Assembly: GCA_900312665.1 (NCBI GenBank)
Contig: ONZQ02000010.1
Span: 1,076,278 to 1,140,277 of the forward strand
Reading direction: 5' to 3'
Length of the DNA stretch: 64,000 nt
DNA from: Cephalotrichum gorgonifer
Taxonomy: Eukaryota > Ascomycota > Sordariomycetes > Microascales > Microascaceae
Made by a program: the position numbers and the translations under genes. The notes under the pieces were generated by a model. That model worked only from the letters and a program-made list of their open reading frames with translations. It was not told the origin of the DNA and made no database searches. Each line of letters begins with the position of its first letter. Positions within the stretch are counted from its first letter, which is position 1. Below, piece after piece: positions 55,577-64,000 of the stretch.

Positions 55577-57622
55577 TCAAAGGGGCCGGGATTCACTCCG
55601 GTGCCGGACGTAGTACAATAACAAGGGAAGAGTCCAGTTCGTAGTGATGATTTCCAACAACAGGATCCATTTGGCCAGATTAATAGAAAGGAGAGAAAGA
55701 ATGACGAGGACCGCCACATAGGGGTCGAGAAGAAGGGACGTAAATCGACGCGTGGGGGCCCCATGGCCGATTCGAGACCACGCGAGGCGAAGAGACAGAA
55801 TCACGGCCCACAGCCAAGCGGGCTGGGGCAGGCGCCTCGTCGTCGCGTTTGCTATCATGTCGGTCCAGCGGAGGAGCTGAGGAACAGACGGCGGCCATAG
55901 CGTAAGCCGCAGCGCAATCCCGCAAGCCGGCTTGGCAAGGGCGAATTCGAGAATCGGCTCCCAGTGCTGCAGCGCCCGCCAGGCATTCGTCGCGTCCATG
56001 AAGTCGAAGAAGCGGTTGGAGAGGAAGCTTCTGAGCCGCATCTGGAGGAGCGGCAGCCGCCGCTCGAGAAGCCTAAGCTCGTCCTTCCACTCGCTAATCT
56101 CTATGACGAAGGCTTTTCGCCCAAAGAGGTCCAGTTTCCTGACCGTGGCGAAGAATCGCTCGGGGAGCTGGTTCACGCCCGCAACGGGTTGTCCACATTT
56201 GCTGTGTTCGATGCGGCAGGCAACCAGCTCCGTCCTGCTGTGCAACCGGCGGACTCGAACGGTCACGGTCACGAGGTCATACGGTGAGTCCTTAGGTGGC
56301 TTCGGTTGCAGGAAGATGTGCAGGACAAAGTCCTCCGGCCAGCGCGTCACATACGTACCCCCGACCCAGTTACTATCCCGTGTGATGAGGCCTGTGGACG
56401 CAGACCAAGTGAATCCCTTCGAGACGTGGCGGATGCGAAGGCGCTCCGGCAGGCCCTCGACGATGAGGCAGCCCTCCGGGATCTGGGAGTTCTCAGGGGC
56501 GGCCCCCGTCCTGAGATAATTGGGAGCGGCGGGCGTCTGGCTCCACGTCCGGAAGTTCACAAGCTGGAGCGGCTGGTCCACCTCCCTGGCGAGCCGTCCG
56601 TCGGACTCCCTCGTGACTGCGATGGCCAGCAGGGTGGTCAGCTCGTTCGACCGCCGACAATGCAGGATCCCAACGTGGCCCCAGTCTCCTCGAAACACGC
56701 GGAGGTTGGCCCGGACGCCGCGGCTGGTGAGGGAGAAGGGCGCGGACTCCCCAGGGATGTCGGCGGGCATGATGTCCCCGGATCCGCCGAAATACTCGGG
56801 CGAGGGCGCGAGGAGGCTGCCGACGCGGGCGTCCCCGTCAAACCTGCGCGAACCGATCGTAGGCTCACCGGGGTGCGCCCACGCGAAGACGGACTGGTCG
56901 TCCGTGTGCCGGATGATCTCCTCTTGGAGCCGGACGAAGGCGTTGCGACCCTCGCCGTAGAGGAGGGGCATGTTGATGCCGAATATGCCCAGGAGGCAGT
57001 AGGCCAGGTCCTCTGGGCGCGTGGTCTGCCGCCTCGACGCCCAGCTCATGCGCTGCGCGACGCTCGCGCCCCTGGGCATCTTGTACGTCCCTTCACCGTC
57101 GTCCCGGAGGAAGGCCCCCGGGATTCCCGTGGCTTGGGAGACTAACTCGCCCAGGCTGCCCCGGGTGCCGATGGGGTGCCAGTCGGCCGCGAAGAAGACC
57201 AGCCTGCGCGGCGCCAGCAGCTCCTGGAGAGTCCAGCCCCTGGTGAACCAGCGGCTCTTAGAGAGGATGCTCTTTGCCCCGACGGCGGAGGGCACGTCGG
57301 ACAGGTAGGTGTAGCACACCCAGGCGTTCTGGTACCATCGGAACATGGAGTTGATGGCCTCCGACAGCTCGGCGCTGCTGGACTTGTCAATGCAGCACGT
57401 GTCGACCCACGCGTATCCGAGGCCTTGTTTGAGAGCCTGCCGGCAGGTCCGGCTGATCTTTTCGTACCCGGCGGCCTTTGAGCCCGGCACGAGGCCGTCG
57501 CCCTGGATCTCTTGGAACGTGACCTCCTGGCTGCCCCACGTGTGCGAGAGGATGGCGTAGGGCGGCGCGTCGGCCTCGTTGAACTCCTCCAACTTAATCG
57601 TATTTGCATTGAGGAGACGCAT
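55577..57622 (-). CDS. HET-domain protein with C-terminal hydrophobic segments
   Basis: A single exon encodes 681 residues. The N-terminus is a classical heterokaryon-incompatibility (HET, PF06985) domain: MRLLNANTIKLEEF, YAILSHTWGSQEVTFQEI, KISRTCRQAL, YAWVDTCCIDKSSSAELSEA, WYQNAWVCYTYLSDV, SRWFTRGWTLQELLAPRRLV. It ends at about 240 with RPEDLAYCLLGIFGINMPLL. The remaining 440 residues have no NACHT or WD repeats. They are of mixed composition and end with two hydrophobic stretches (PYVAVLVILSLLSINLAKWI and LLEIITTNWTLPLLLYYV) that could be membrane segments. HET proteins trigger cell death when incompatible fungal strains fuse, though most family members have not been tested. The gene has no introns. 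A 100-bp repeat copy lies about 35 bp upstream of its start. Confidence 0.93.
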   Translation of the reverse strand: MRLLNANTIKLEEFNEADAPPYAILSHTWGSQEVTFQEIQGDGLVPGSKAAGYEKISRTCRQALKQGLGYAWVDTCCIDKSSSAELSEAINSMFRWYQNAWVCYTYLSDVPSAVGAKSILSKSRWFTRGWTLQELLAPRRLVFFAADWHPIGTRGSLGELVSQATGIPGAFLRDDGEGTYKMPRGASVAQRMSWASRRQTTRPEDLAYCLLGIFGINMPLLYGEGRNAFVRLQEEIIRHTDDQSVFAWAHPGEPTIGSRRFDGDARVGSLLAPSPEYFGGSGDIMPADIPGESAPFSLTSRGVRANLRVFRGDWGHVGILHCRRSNELTTLLAIAVTRESDGRLAREVDQPLQLVNFRTWSQTPAAPNYLRTGAAPENSQIPEGCLIVEGLPERLRIRHVSKGFTWSASTGLITRDSNWVGGTYVTRWPEDFVLHIFLQPKPPKDSPYDLVTVTVRVRRLHSRTELVACRIEHSKCGQPVAGVNQLPERFFATVRKLDLFGRKAFVIEISEWKDELRLLERRLPLLQMRLRSFLSNRFFDFMDATNAWRALQHWEPILEFALAKPACGIALRLTLWPPSVPQLLRWTDMIANATTRRLPQPAWLWAVILSLRLAWSRIGHGAPTRRFTSLLLDPYVAVLVILSLLSINLAKWILLLEIITTNWTLPLLLYYVRHRSESRPL

Positions 57623-57655
57623 TTTGGTGTTCTATGGCAGTCTTGTCTTGGCCAT

Positions 57656-57755
57656 ATCCTTCCCACCACAGCCACACTTCCCAGTCGCATGAGAATCTCT
57701 AGGGGGTACCCGTGAAACCATTGGGACAAGATAAATATGACTAATACTACTGATA
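57656..57755. repeat. 100-bp dispersed direct repeat, copy B
   Basis: This is the partner of copy A at 50999-51098 (90 of 100 bases identical, no gaps). It begins about 35 bases upstream of the HET gene ATG. Similarity stops sharply at both ends. Confidence 0.92.
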
Positions 57756-57815
57756 GGAGGTGCTTGTCTTTTTAGCCAATAGGCCAAGCACCCTGGTCGA
57801 ATGTCTGCAGTCTAG

Positions 57816-57937
57816 CCCTTCCGCCTTTTTCACAGCAATTCTAGCACTCGTCAAGGACATGACCTTGAGCTGGTTGTCTCCTCAAGTAGTGCTAAAATTG
57901 CTGTGAAAGGAATCCGGAGGAAGCCGAAGGCGGAGGG
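57816..57937. repeat. Imperfect inverted repeat (hairpin, MITE-like)
   Basis: The left arm (57816-57848) reads CCCTTCCGCC then TCACAGCAATT and TAGCACT. The right arm (57888-57937) contains the complementary AGTGCTA, AATTGCTGTGA and GGCGGAGGGG, with about 15 extra bases before its outer end. The inner 18 base pairs match with a single mismatch. The intervening loop (about 39 bases) carries its own near-palindrome, CAAGGACATGACCTTG. It could be a small non-autonomous transposon relic or a structured RNA or terminator; target-site duplications were not identified. Confidence 0.75.
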
Positions 57938-58375
57938 GTGTGGGTGGAGCTATCTCAGGTACCAAAATTGGCGTTACCCTGGGCTCACGCGACACACTTG
58001 ATATATCACTATTATTAGCTCCTCTCGTGGAAGGAATGACCTGGGTCCCTTACACCTTTGAATGGCAGACACCATTCCTGACGTGTAAGCGCGTCTACAC
58101 TTTCAAAGAGTATTTATCATTTATGACACCTTTGCAATGAGAGAGACGGGACTGTAAAAGGCCGGCAATTGAGCCACCTAGTCAAAGCAAATTTGTAGAT
58201 GTGCAGAAAGCCAAACGTCACATTGTATCCGGAGAGCTCCTCCATGAAGTGAGCTGTCAGCACGAGGGACCACCTCGAGTGACTGGTAGTCAAAGATGCG
58301 AGGATATCCACCCGCACGCTCCGTCCATTGTCACGAGGGATCCAGGCGACCGGGAGGTGGAAATCCGTGGCCTTC

Positions 58376-58403
58376 GGACGTTGGACGTTGGACGTTGGAC
58401 ATT
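58376..58403. repeat. 7-bp tandem repeat, four units
   Basis: Three exact GGACGTT units are followed by GGACATT, which differs by one transition. It lies in non-coding sequence upstream of AKR1. Confidence 0.9.
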
Positions 58404-59520
58404 GGATGTAAGACTCTGGGGCCGGTAGGGCTGATGGAAGTGGATACCGCCTTGTGAGCAGGTGGTGGGTGTGTCGTCTCATACTAGTAGTGCTTGTACC
58501 TGAGTAATCTTAACACTCGTGCCCCATAATATTCTGAAGTTGTATTATTCGTAAGCGGAGGGAAGAAACTTTCATTCTCAGGGGCTCTGGGCATGAGACA
58601 GGGGCGCTGATTGGCGGCTGCGTCATGCTAAGTGCCGAGTTCCCCGACTGGCACTTTAGTACTTGTTCTCTCATCGGGCGATGGGGACGGGACCCCTGCG
58701 GACAACAGGGCGGACTGAATAGCTGGGTCCCATGCCATTTTCTAGGGGAGATTCCTCAATGCCTGGGACAATGGACCTTCGTTCATCGTATGGGTCTCAA
58801 CGGATAGGCTCTCTGATGCCAATGTTAGGTGTTACTTAGACGGACTTGTGCATTGTGATTTGTAGATCGTTCGTGCCTGCGGGTCGTACCTTCTGCGACA
58901 CCACGCCTCATCTCTAAGCAGCGAAATTTCATCCTTAGCGGCGTGGGCCCCTGCCTAAACGAATTTAATACACAGTGCAAATTCCAGCACCCACGTCCAG
59001 CACTGGGTGGTACCCAGTTACTCGCACCATCCCGGCGGCCTAATTGCAAGCTTGTCTTACGAAAGCCGCTGACGACCGGCCTCTCTTGGCGCGCCGCGCG
59101 CCCCAGCGCCTGCCCAGAACTTCAGCTCAGGTCCCCCACCCTGGATCGACCGACTGAAATTTAATTTTGCCAATTTCGAAGAGAAAAGATAGCATCGCGC
59201 GTCAAGGAGAGCAGTCCCTTCTTTCCGGCTGCGGTTTCTTTCCTTCCTTCTGCCCCTCTCTGGATTTCTCCGCGTCCGAAACCCGCAACGCCATACCGAG
59301 TCTCTCCTCCTTGGTGCCACCTCTGGGCACGTCTCTCGTCTTTGTTAAACCCCGTCTATTACCCTCGACATACCTTGCCTCCCGTCACGGCGCGGAATCT
59401 ACTCTCGCTTCTCTCAGCCTTTGGACCTTCGGACCCTCACACATCCGAACGTGACGTCGAAGACCCGCGACCGCCCGGCCGATCCGGACCCCCCCTTTCG
59501 AAAGCCGCCTACCCCCCCAT

Positions 59521-62195
59521 ATGGATAGGAGCGCCGACGCCGGCCCCGATCCTTCCGCCGCGCCCCCCATACAGCTGTCCTCCAAGTCCACAGCCGCGGC
59601 GCCCATGCTAAATAGCGAGATGGAGTTGGGAACTTTTGCCGGCGGCCAGCAGCAGGCCTCCGCGCCGGAGCCTGTTGAGGACGACATCATGCAGATTGCG
59701 AGGATCGGTGACGTCCCCGCCATGGAGAAGCTGTTTGAGTCTGGGGCATATGATGCTACGTTTACGGATGATGAGGGGATAACGCCGCTACACGTGGGTT
59801 CTCCTTCACCCCCTATCCTCATGTTCTTGTCCTCCCATCTCCTCCAAAACCCGCTGACACACCTCCGATGACCAGTGGGCAGCCATAAACAACCAGTACG
59901 CCATGTGCAAGTTCCTCATTGAGCACGGCGCAGAGGTCAACCGCAAGGGCGGCGACTCCGTCGCGACACCCCTCCAGTGGGCCGCCCAGCGCTGCCACTA
60001 CTACATCGTCAACCTCCTCCTCTCCCACGGCGCCGACCCCCTCATCACCGACTCCCAGGGCTACAACACCCTCCACATCGCCACCTTCAACGGCAACGTC
60101 TACCTCCTCGTCCTCCTCCTCCACCAGGGCATCCCCGTCGACGTCGCCGACAGCTACGGCCACACCGGCCTCATGTGGTCCGCCTACAAGGGCTTCCCCG
60201 CCTGCGTCGACGTCTTCCTCCGCTGGGGCGCCGACGTCGACGCCCGCGACGAGCAGGGCTTCACCGCCCTCCACTGGGCCCTCGTCAAGGGCTCCGCGCC
60301 CTGCATCCTCAAGCTCATCGAGTACGGATCCGACCGCTTCGCCAAGACGACGGCGGGGAAGACCCCTGCGGGGACCGCGCAGGAGCTGAACACCATGGCG
60401 CCGTGGCTCAGGGCGCTCAGGGAGAGCGGGTACGACGCCGACGGGCACCCCATCGTGCCGCCGTGGCCGTTCGCCGCGTACTTCCTCCAGGACCGCAAGG
60501 GCTTCGTGACCAAGTTCCTGTTCCTGTGGCCGACCCTCGTGGTGTGGGTTGTCCTGAGCGTGCTGGCGTGGATGCCGATATACCTCAGCCTACCGACCGC
60601 TGCGGCCGCGGGGTATATGCTGATGTGGGCGGCAAACGAGGTGCTGCAGCATGCGCCGTCGGATATGCGGCACTTCCAGAGGACTGTGAGTTTACTTTAT
60701 TTCTTTCCCGCTTCTTTCTGTTTTGCGGGGATAGTTAGGTTGGAGAGCGTGAACTGACAGACAAATCCAGCCGTGGCTTGCGGGTATATTCTCCGGCTCT
60801 CTCTTCCTGGTCGGCCTCAGTTGGATCTACCCCATCTTGTCCGCTACTACGTTCTCATCCGGTAAGTTTCCACCGTCGGGTTTATTTTCCCACCCAGCCT
60901 TGTCCCCCCAACCTTTCCTTTCTCCTTCTGGAAGCAGCAAGCTAATCCTTGTCCAAAATAAGCTGACGAGAGCCACTGGTGGCTCAACCTGGGCTTTGGC
61001 GCGTGCCTCGTGCTGGTCTGCTACTTCTACACCACCTCGATGGTCTTTGACCCGGGCTTCGTGCCCAAGATGAACGGCATCGCGGAGCAGAAGGCCGTCA
61101 TCGACGAGCTGATCAAGCAGTGGAAGTTCGACGAGTCCAACTTCTGCGTCACCTGCATGATCCGGACGCCGCTGCGGAGCAAGCACTGCAAGCGCTGTCA
61201 GCGGTGCGTGGCGAAGCATGATCAGTATGTTTTCTTCTTCTTCCCCCTGTCTGAGTATGAATGGGTGGTGGGAATGTCGACTAACACCGTTGCAGCCACT
61301 GCCCCTGGGTGTACAACTGCGTCGGCATAAATAACCACAGGAATTTCTTCTTCTACATAATCTTCCTTACGATCGGCATCATCCTGTACGACTGGATACT
61401 CTACTACTGTAAGTCTACCCGACATGAAATGATCAATTCGCCGGCTATGGTGCTCCCCACTACTATCGCCCCTGATATGGTGCTACCCTTGGATTCTGTC
61501 CTTCATTGCGCTAATACCACCACACAGACTTCTCCGCCCTCGTGCCCTTCGCCTCGGAATCATGCAACCTCCTCAGCCCCGGCATCTGCCGTGTCGTCAA
61601 CGCGGACGCCTACACCTTCCTCCTCGCCATCTGGGTCACCCTCCAGCTCACCTGGGTAAGCATGCTCCTCTTCGTGCAGTTCATCCAGGTCTCGCGCGCC
61701 ATGACCACCTACGAGAACATGTACGGCATCCACGACTCCAACGCCACCCCCGCCTTCACCTCCACCGGCACGCCCCTCGACCCGAACCACCCCGCCCACT
61801 CCGCTGCCGGCGGCCCCGCGGGTGGCGCCCGGCACGGGGCCCACGGCCACCGCCACGGCGGCTGGCTGAAGCAGTGGGCGAGGGTCCTGGGCGTCGACCC
61901 CTTCATCGAGACCATCAGGGGCCGCGGCGCCGTGGCGGCCGACGGCGCGGCCGGCCCCGGCGGCGCGAGGTCCAGCAGGAAGAAGAAGAATCCCTACTCG
62001 GCCGGCTGCGTGGCGAACTGCAAGGACTTCTGGTGCGACCCCGCGCCCATCTTCGGCGCGAGGAGGACGGGCGAGGCCGTCATCGGGGGCAGGCCGGTGA
62101 ATTACGCCGAGATGTACGAGAGCCCGCGCATGATGGAGGTCGTGGCGGGGAGGAGGAGGGGGGGTTACGAATCTGTTGCGGGAGAGGAGGTTTAG
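59521..62195 (+). CDS. akr1: Ankyrin-repeat DHHC palmitoyltransferase AKR1
   Basis: Six exons join in frame: 59521-59793, 59876-60685, 60771-60861, 60963-61224, 61296-61408 and 61528-62195, giving 738 residues. The N-terminal half carries about five to six ankyrin repeats (for example [44 protein letters not shown]). Hydrophobic segments follow (FLFLWPTLVVWVVLSVLAWM and neighbours). The cysteine-rich domain reads NFCVTCMIRTPLRSKHCKRC and then DHHCPWVYNCVGINN; the DHHC motif is split by the fifth exon junction. After two more membrane helices comes the TTYENM (TTxE-type) motif. Akr1 transfers palmitate to cytosolic proteins in the Golgi and endosomal system and affects endocytosis and, in yeast, pheromone signalling. 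A His/Gly-rich insertion (about residues 590-620) separates the last helix from the conserved tail. Confidence 0.95.
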
Positions 62196-64000
62196 AGGGG
62201 CGTGTGACGCGTGTGTATGTTCATGTGTGCCCTCGGTTCCTAGTTTTTACGGGAGGGGGCGTGGGCTGTTCCTAGAGGCCCTCTGGGGATGGGTGTATAT
62301 GTTTTCTAAGATCCCTGATGATGGAGGGTTCGTGGGGGGCAAGGGGGGGAATGGTTGCGTACGGATATATGTTATGGTAATGTGGCTAATGTGAGAACCC
62401 TTTTTATTATGCAACCCTGGCGTCCTATTCGTCTGCGGTATTGTTTATTGTCTATTCGTCAAGGCGGACCGAACCGAGGGGAGGGTGGAAGCTGGTATTT
62501 CTGCACATATTTGGGCAGATCACACCAGCGATGGGAGTGAATAGGTTACATCTCATGCCATCTAGTCCAGTGGCGCCCTTGGGGAGAACCGTATTGGGAT
62601 GTTGGTTCTGGGCGGTGAGGGGAAAATGGAAAAAGGGGTGCCCGATCTCGGGGGTTCTCTGGTGACTGTGTGAGTCAGGGAGCGGTGGGGGTCGAGAGAG
62701 CGGGAAGAGGCTTTGTCACGGGTGACTAAAGGTCTTCTCCGTTTCTTAGGAAGGGAGACTGAGGGTTGGATACTTGGCTACTTGGCTACTTGGCTGCGTG
62801 TCGGTGGCCGTCTAGCTGCTGTACTGCTGAGCGCTGTGTTGTGTATGGGCGGGCGAGCTGGGATGGCGGGGGTAAAATGGGAGGCCCGAAAGGAGGAAAA
62901 GGGGGAAGGGGAGTTAAGGCGGCGAAACGGCAAGAAGTTTCGAGTTCAGGCTCAGGCGGGCCTTCGCTTCTACCTTACTAGGAGGCTGGAAACTGGGAGG
63001 AGGGCAACGTATTGGTTGCAAGGAATGCCAGGAGCGCAGGACTAATGGCTAGAACAGGTACCATCCTGCGAGGAGAAGGTTGCCCACTTCGACAGGAGAA
63101 TGAGGAGGGAACGTAAGGGGTGAAGGAGGAAGGATGGTCAAGGGGAAAGGATGGTCTGGGGAAGGAAAAAGGGGGGAGTGGGATAACCAGACTGCCTGCC
63201 TGGGGCCTGGGGGGATGAGGACGTGATCAGGTAGGTGGAAGTCCTCATCCGTCGTTTTGCAGATATTTCGCTCGAAAGGGTAGGAGGTCCGCTGCCGGAC
63301 ACGGGACTGTTTCGTTTGGAAACAACACTGTTGCCTACGCCCTTTCGAAGGACGGGAACCTCACGGCAACGTTGGAGGTACTGGGTGGGAGAGCCAAGGG
63401 GGGGCGTATAAGGCGCCGGGGTCAAGGGGTTAAAGGGGAGAAAGGGGGGGCAGCGGGATACCGTGCCAAGGGACGTCCAACGGCTGCCTTGCTTGGGACT
63501 CTCCAGTCAGCGCTAGAGGTATGGTGCTCGCCCTCTCAGAAGGATCTAGACGAGGGATGTCTCGGTGGCGAAGAGGCCGTGGGGGAAGGGGGGGATCGGG
63601 ACCGGGATTGAGACGGCTAGTGGACAACATGCGGGGGGCCCAGCGGGTGACCCGCCGGGAAGTGAAGGGTTTTCCCGAAGAAGGGGGGGTAGGAAGCTCG
63701 AGGTGAGCCGTGGGTTCACGGTCCGCATCCATCTAGCCAGGGATGAGGTAAGGCAGCAAGAATCCGGATGCCTGGGTGGCGAGGAGGAAAGTAGAGGCTA
63801 GGATCGAGCCGGGACAGGGGGGAGTCACACGGCCAGAGTGATGCATCAGACGCGAGTTCACCCGGAGGGCGAGCAATCCTTGAGAGGGCACACGGAGTAA
63901 ACCGGCATGGAGGATACAATGAGAATGTGCCATGGGAAGCGAGAGGATAGCCTTGGTGGCGAGAAGCAGGCGGGCCATTCATGGTAGGACCCCGGGAGAA
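62196..64000. other. Terminal G-rich region without a recognised gene
   Basis: The 1.8 kb after AKR1 contain its 3' UTR and then G-rich, low-complexity sequence on the plus strand with many GGGG runs. A three-unit 8-bp tandem repeat lies at 62771-62794. Frames on both strands are short and compositionally biased. A gene entering from beyond the window cannot be excluded, but none could be supported. Confidence 0.5.
62771..62794. repeat. 8-bp tandem repeat, three units
   Basis: Three exact copies of TACTTGGC stand in direct tandem in non-coding sequence downstream of AKR1. Confidence 0.92.

Larger units (their letters stand above)
57623..59520. other. Divergent intergenic region between HET and AKR1 genes
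   Basis: About 1.9 kb holding both promoters. It contains copy B of the 100-bp repeat (57656-57755), a hairpin element (57816-57937) and a short 7-bp tandem repeat (58376-58403). The pyrimidine-rich stretch of about 59200-59520 just before AKR1 is likely its leader. No gene was recognised. Confidence 0.55.

Noticed and set aside
58376..58403. CRISPR-like spaced repeats
   Set aside because: The units are direct 7-bp tandems without spacers, and the window is eukaryotic.

Overview
The window looks like nuclear DNA of a filamentous ascomycete, most likely a Sordariomycete. The evidence is short GT..AG introns (mostly 56-135 nt) with CTAAC/CTGAC-type branch points, GC-rich coding sequence, and a gene set that includes a velvet-family regulator, a HET-domain protein, Zn(II)2Cys6 regulators and COP9 signalosome subunit 1. 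All exon structures were read by eye from reading frame, splice signals and family continuity; no RNA evidence was available.

Left part (1-10.4 kb): a long pyrimidine-rich leader leads into a velC-type velvet gene (+). It is followed by a mitochondrial-type PPR protein (-) whose frame is interrupted once, and by a five-exon CSN1 gene (-). From 10.4 to 18.2 kb there is an almost 8 kb gene desert. It has no convincing coding sequence, several long homopolymers, and a striking excess of the 8-mer TACTCGTA/TACGAGTA.

Middle part (18.2-42.6 kb): mostly conserved housekeeping and regulatory genes. They are a 1005-residue Zn2Cys6 regulator (+), a SARAF/TMEM66-like ER membrane protein (+), the histone H2B ubiquitin ligase BRE1 (-), the TFIIIB subunit BDP1 (+), a DCR2-like metallophosphoesterase (-), RAD23 (+), an NSUN5/RCM1-type rRNA m5C methyltransferase (+), cystathionine beta-synthase (+) and the SRP receptor beta subunit (-).

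Right part (43-64 kb): a more accessory stretch. It holds an HNH-nuclease-domain protein (-), a FAXC/metaxin-like GST-fold protein (-), an unrecognised 419-residue protein (-), a small Zn2Cys6-like regulator with an irregular zinc cluster (-), a secreted FAD-linked lactone-oxidase-like enzyme (+) and a HET-domain protein with C-terminal membrane segments (-). A 100-bp direct repeat sits just upstream of both the irregular regulator and the HET gene. The two copies differ by nine transitions and one transversion. Next to the HET copy is a hairpin (MITE-like) inverted repeat. The block ends with the conserved ankyrin-DHHC palmitoyltransferase AKR1 (+) and about 1.8 kb of G-rich sequence without a recognised gene.

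There is no operon-like organisation. Several conserved genes share nuclear themes (BRE1 chromatin ubiquitylation, CSN1 deneddylation, RAD23 proteasome shuttling and repair, BDP1 Pol III initiation), but their adjacency is probably incidental.
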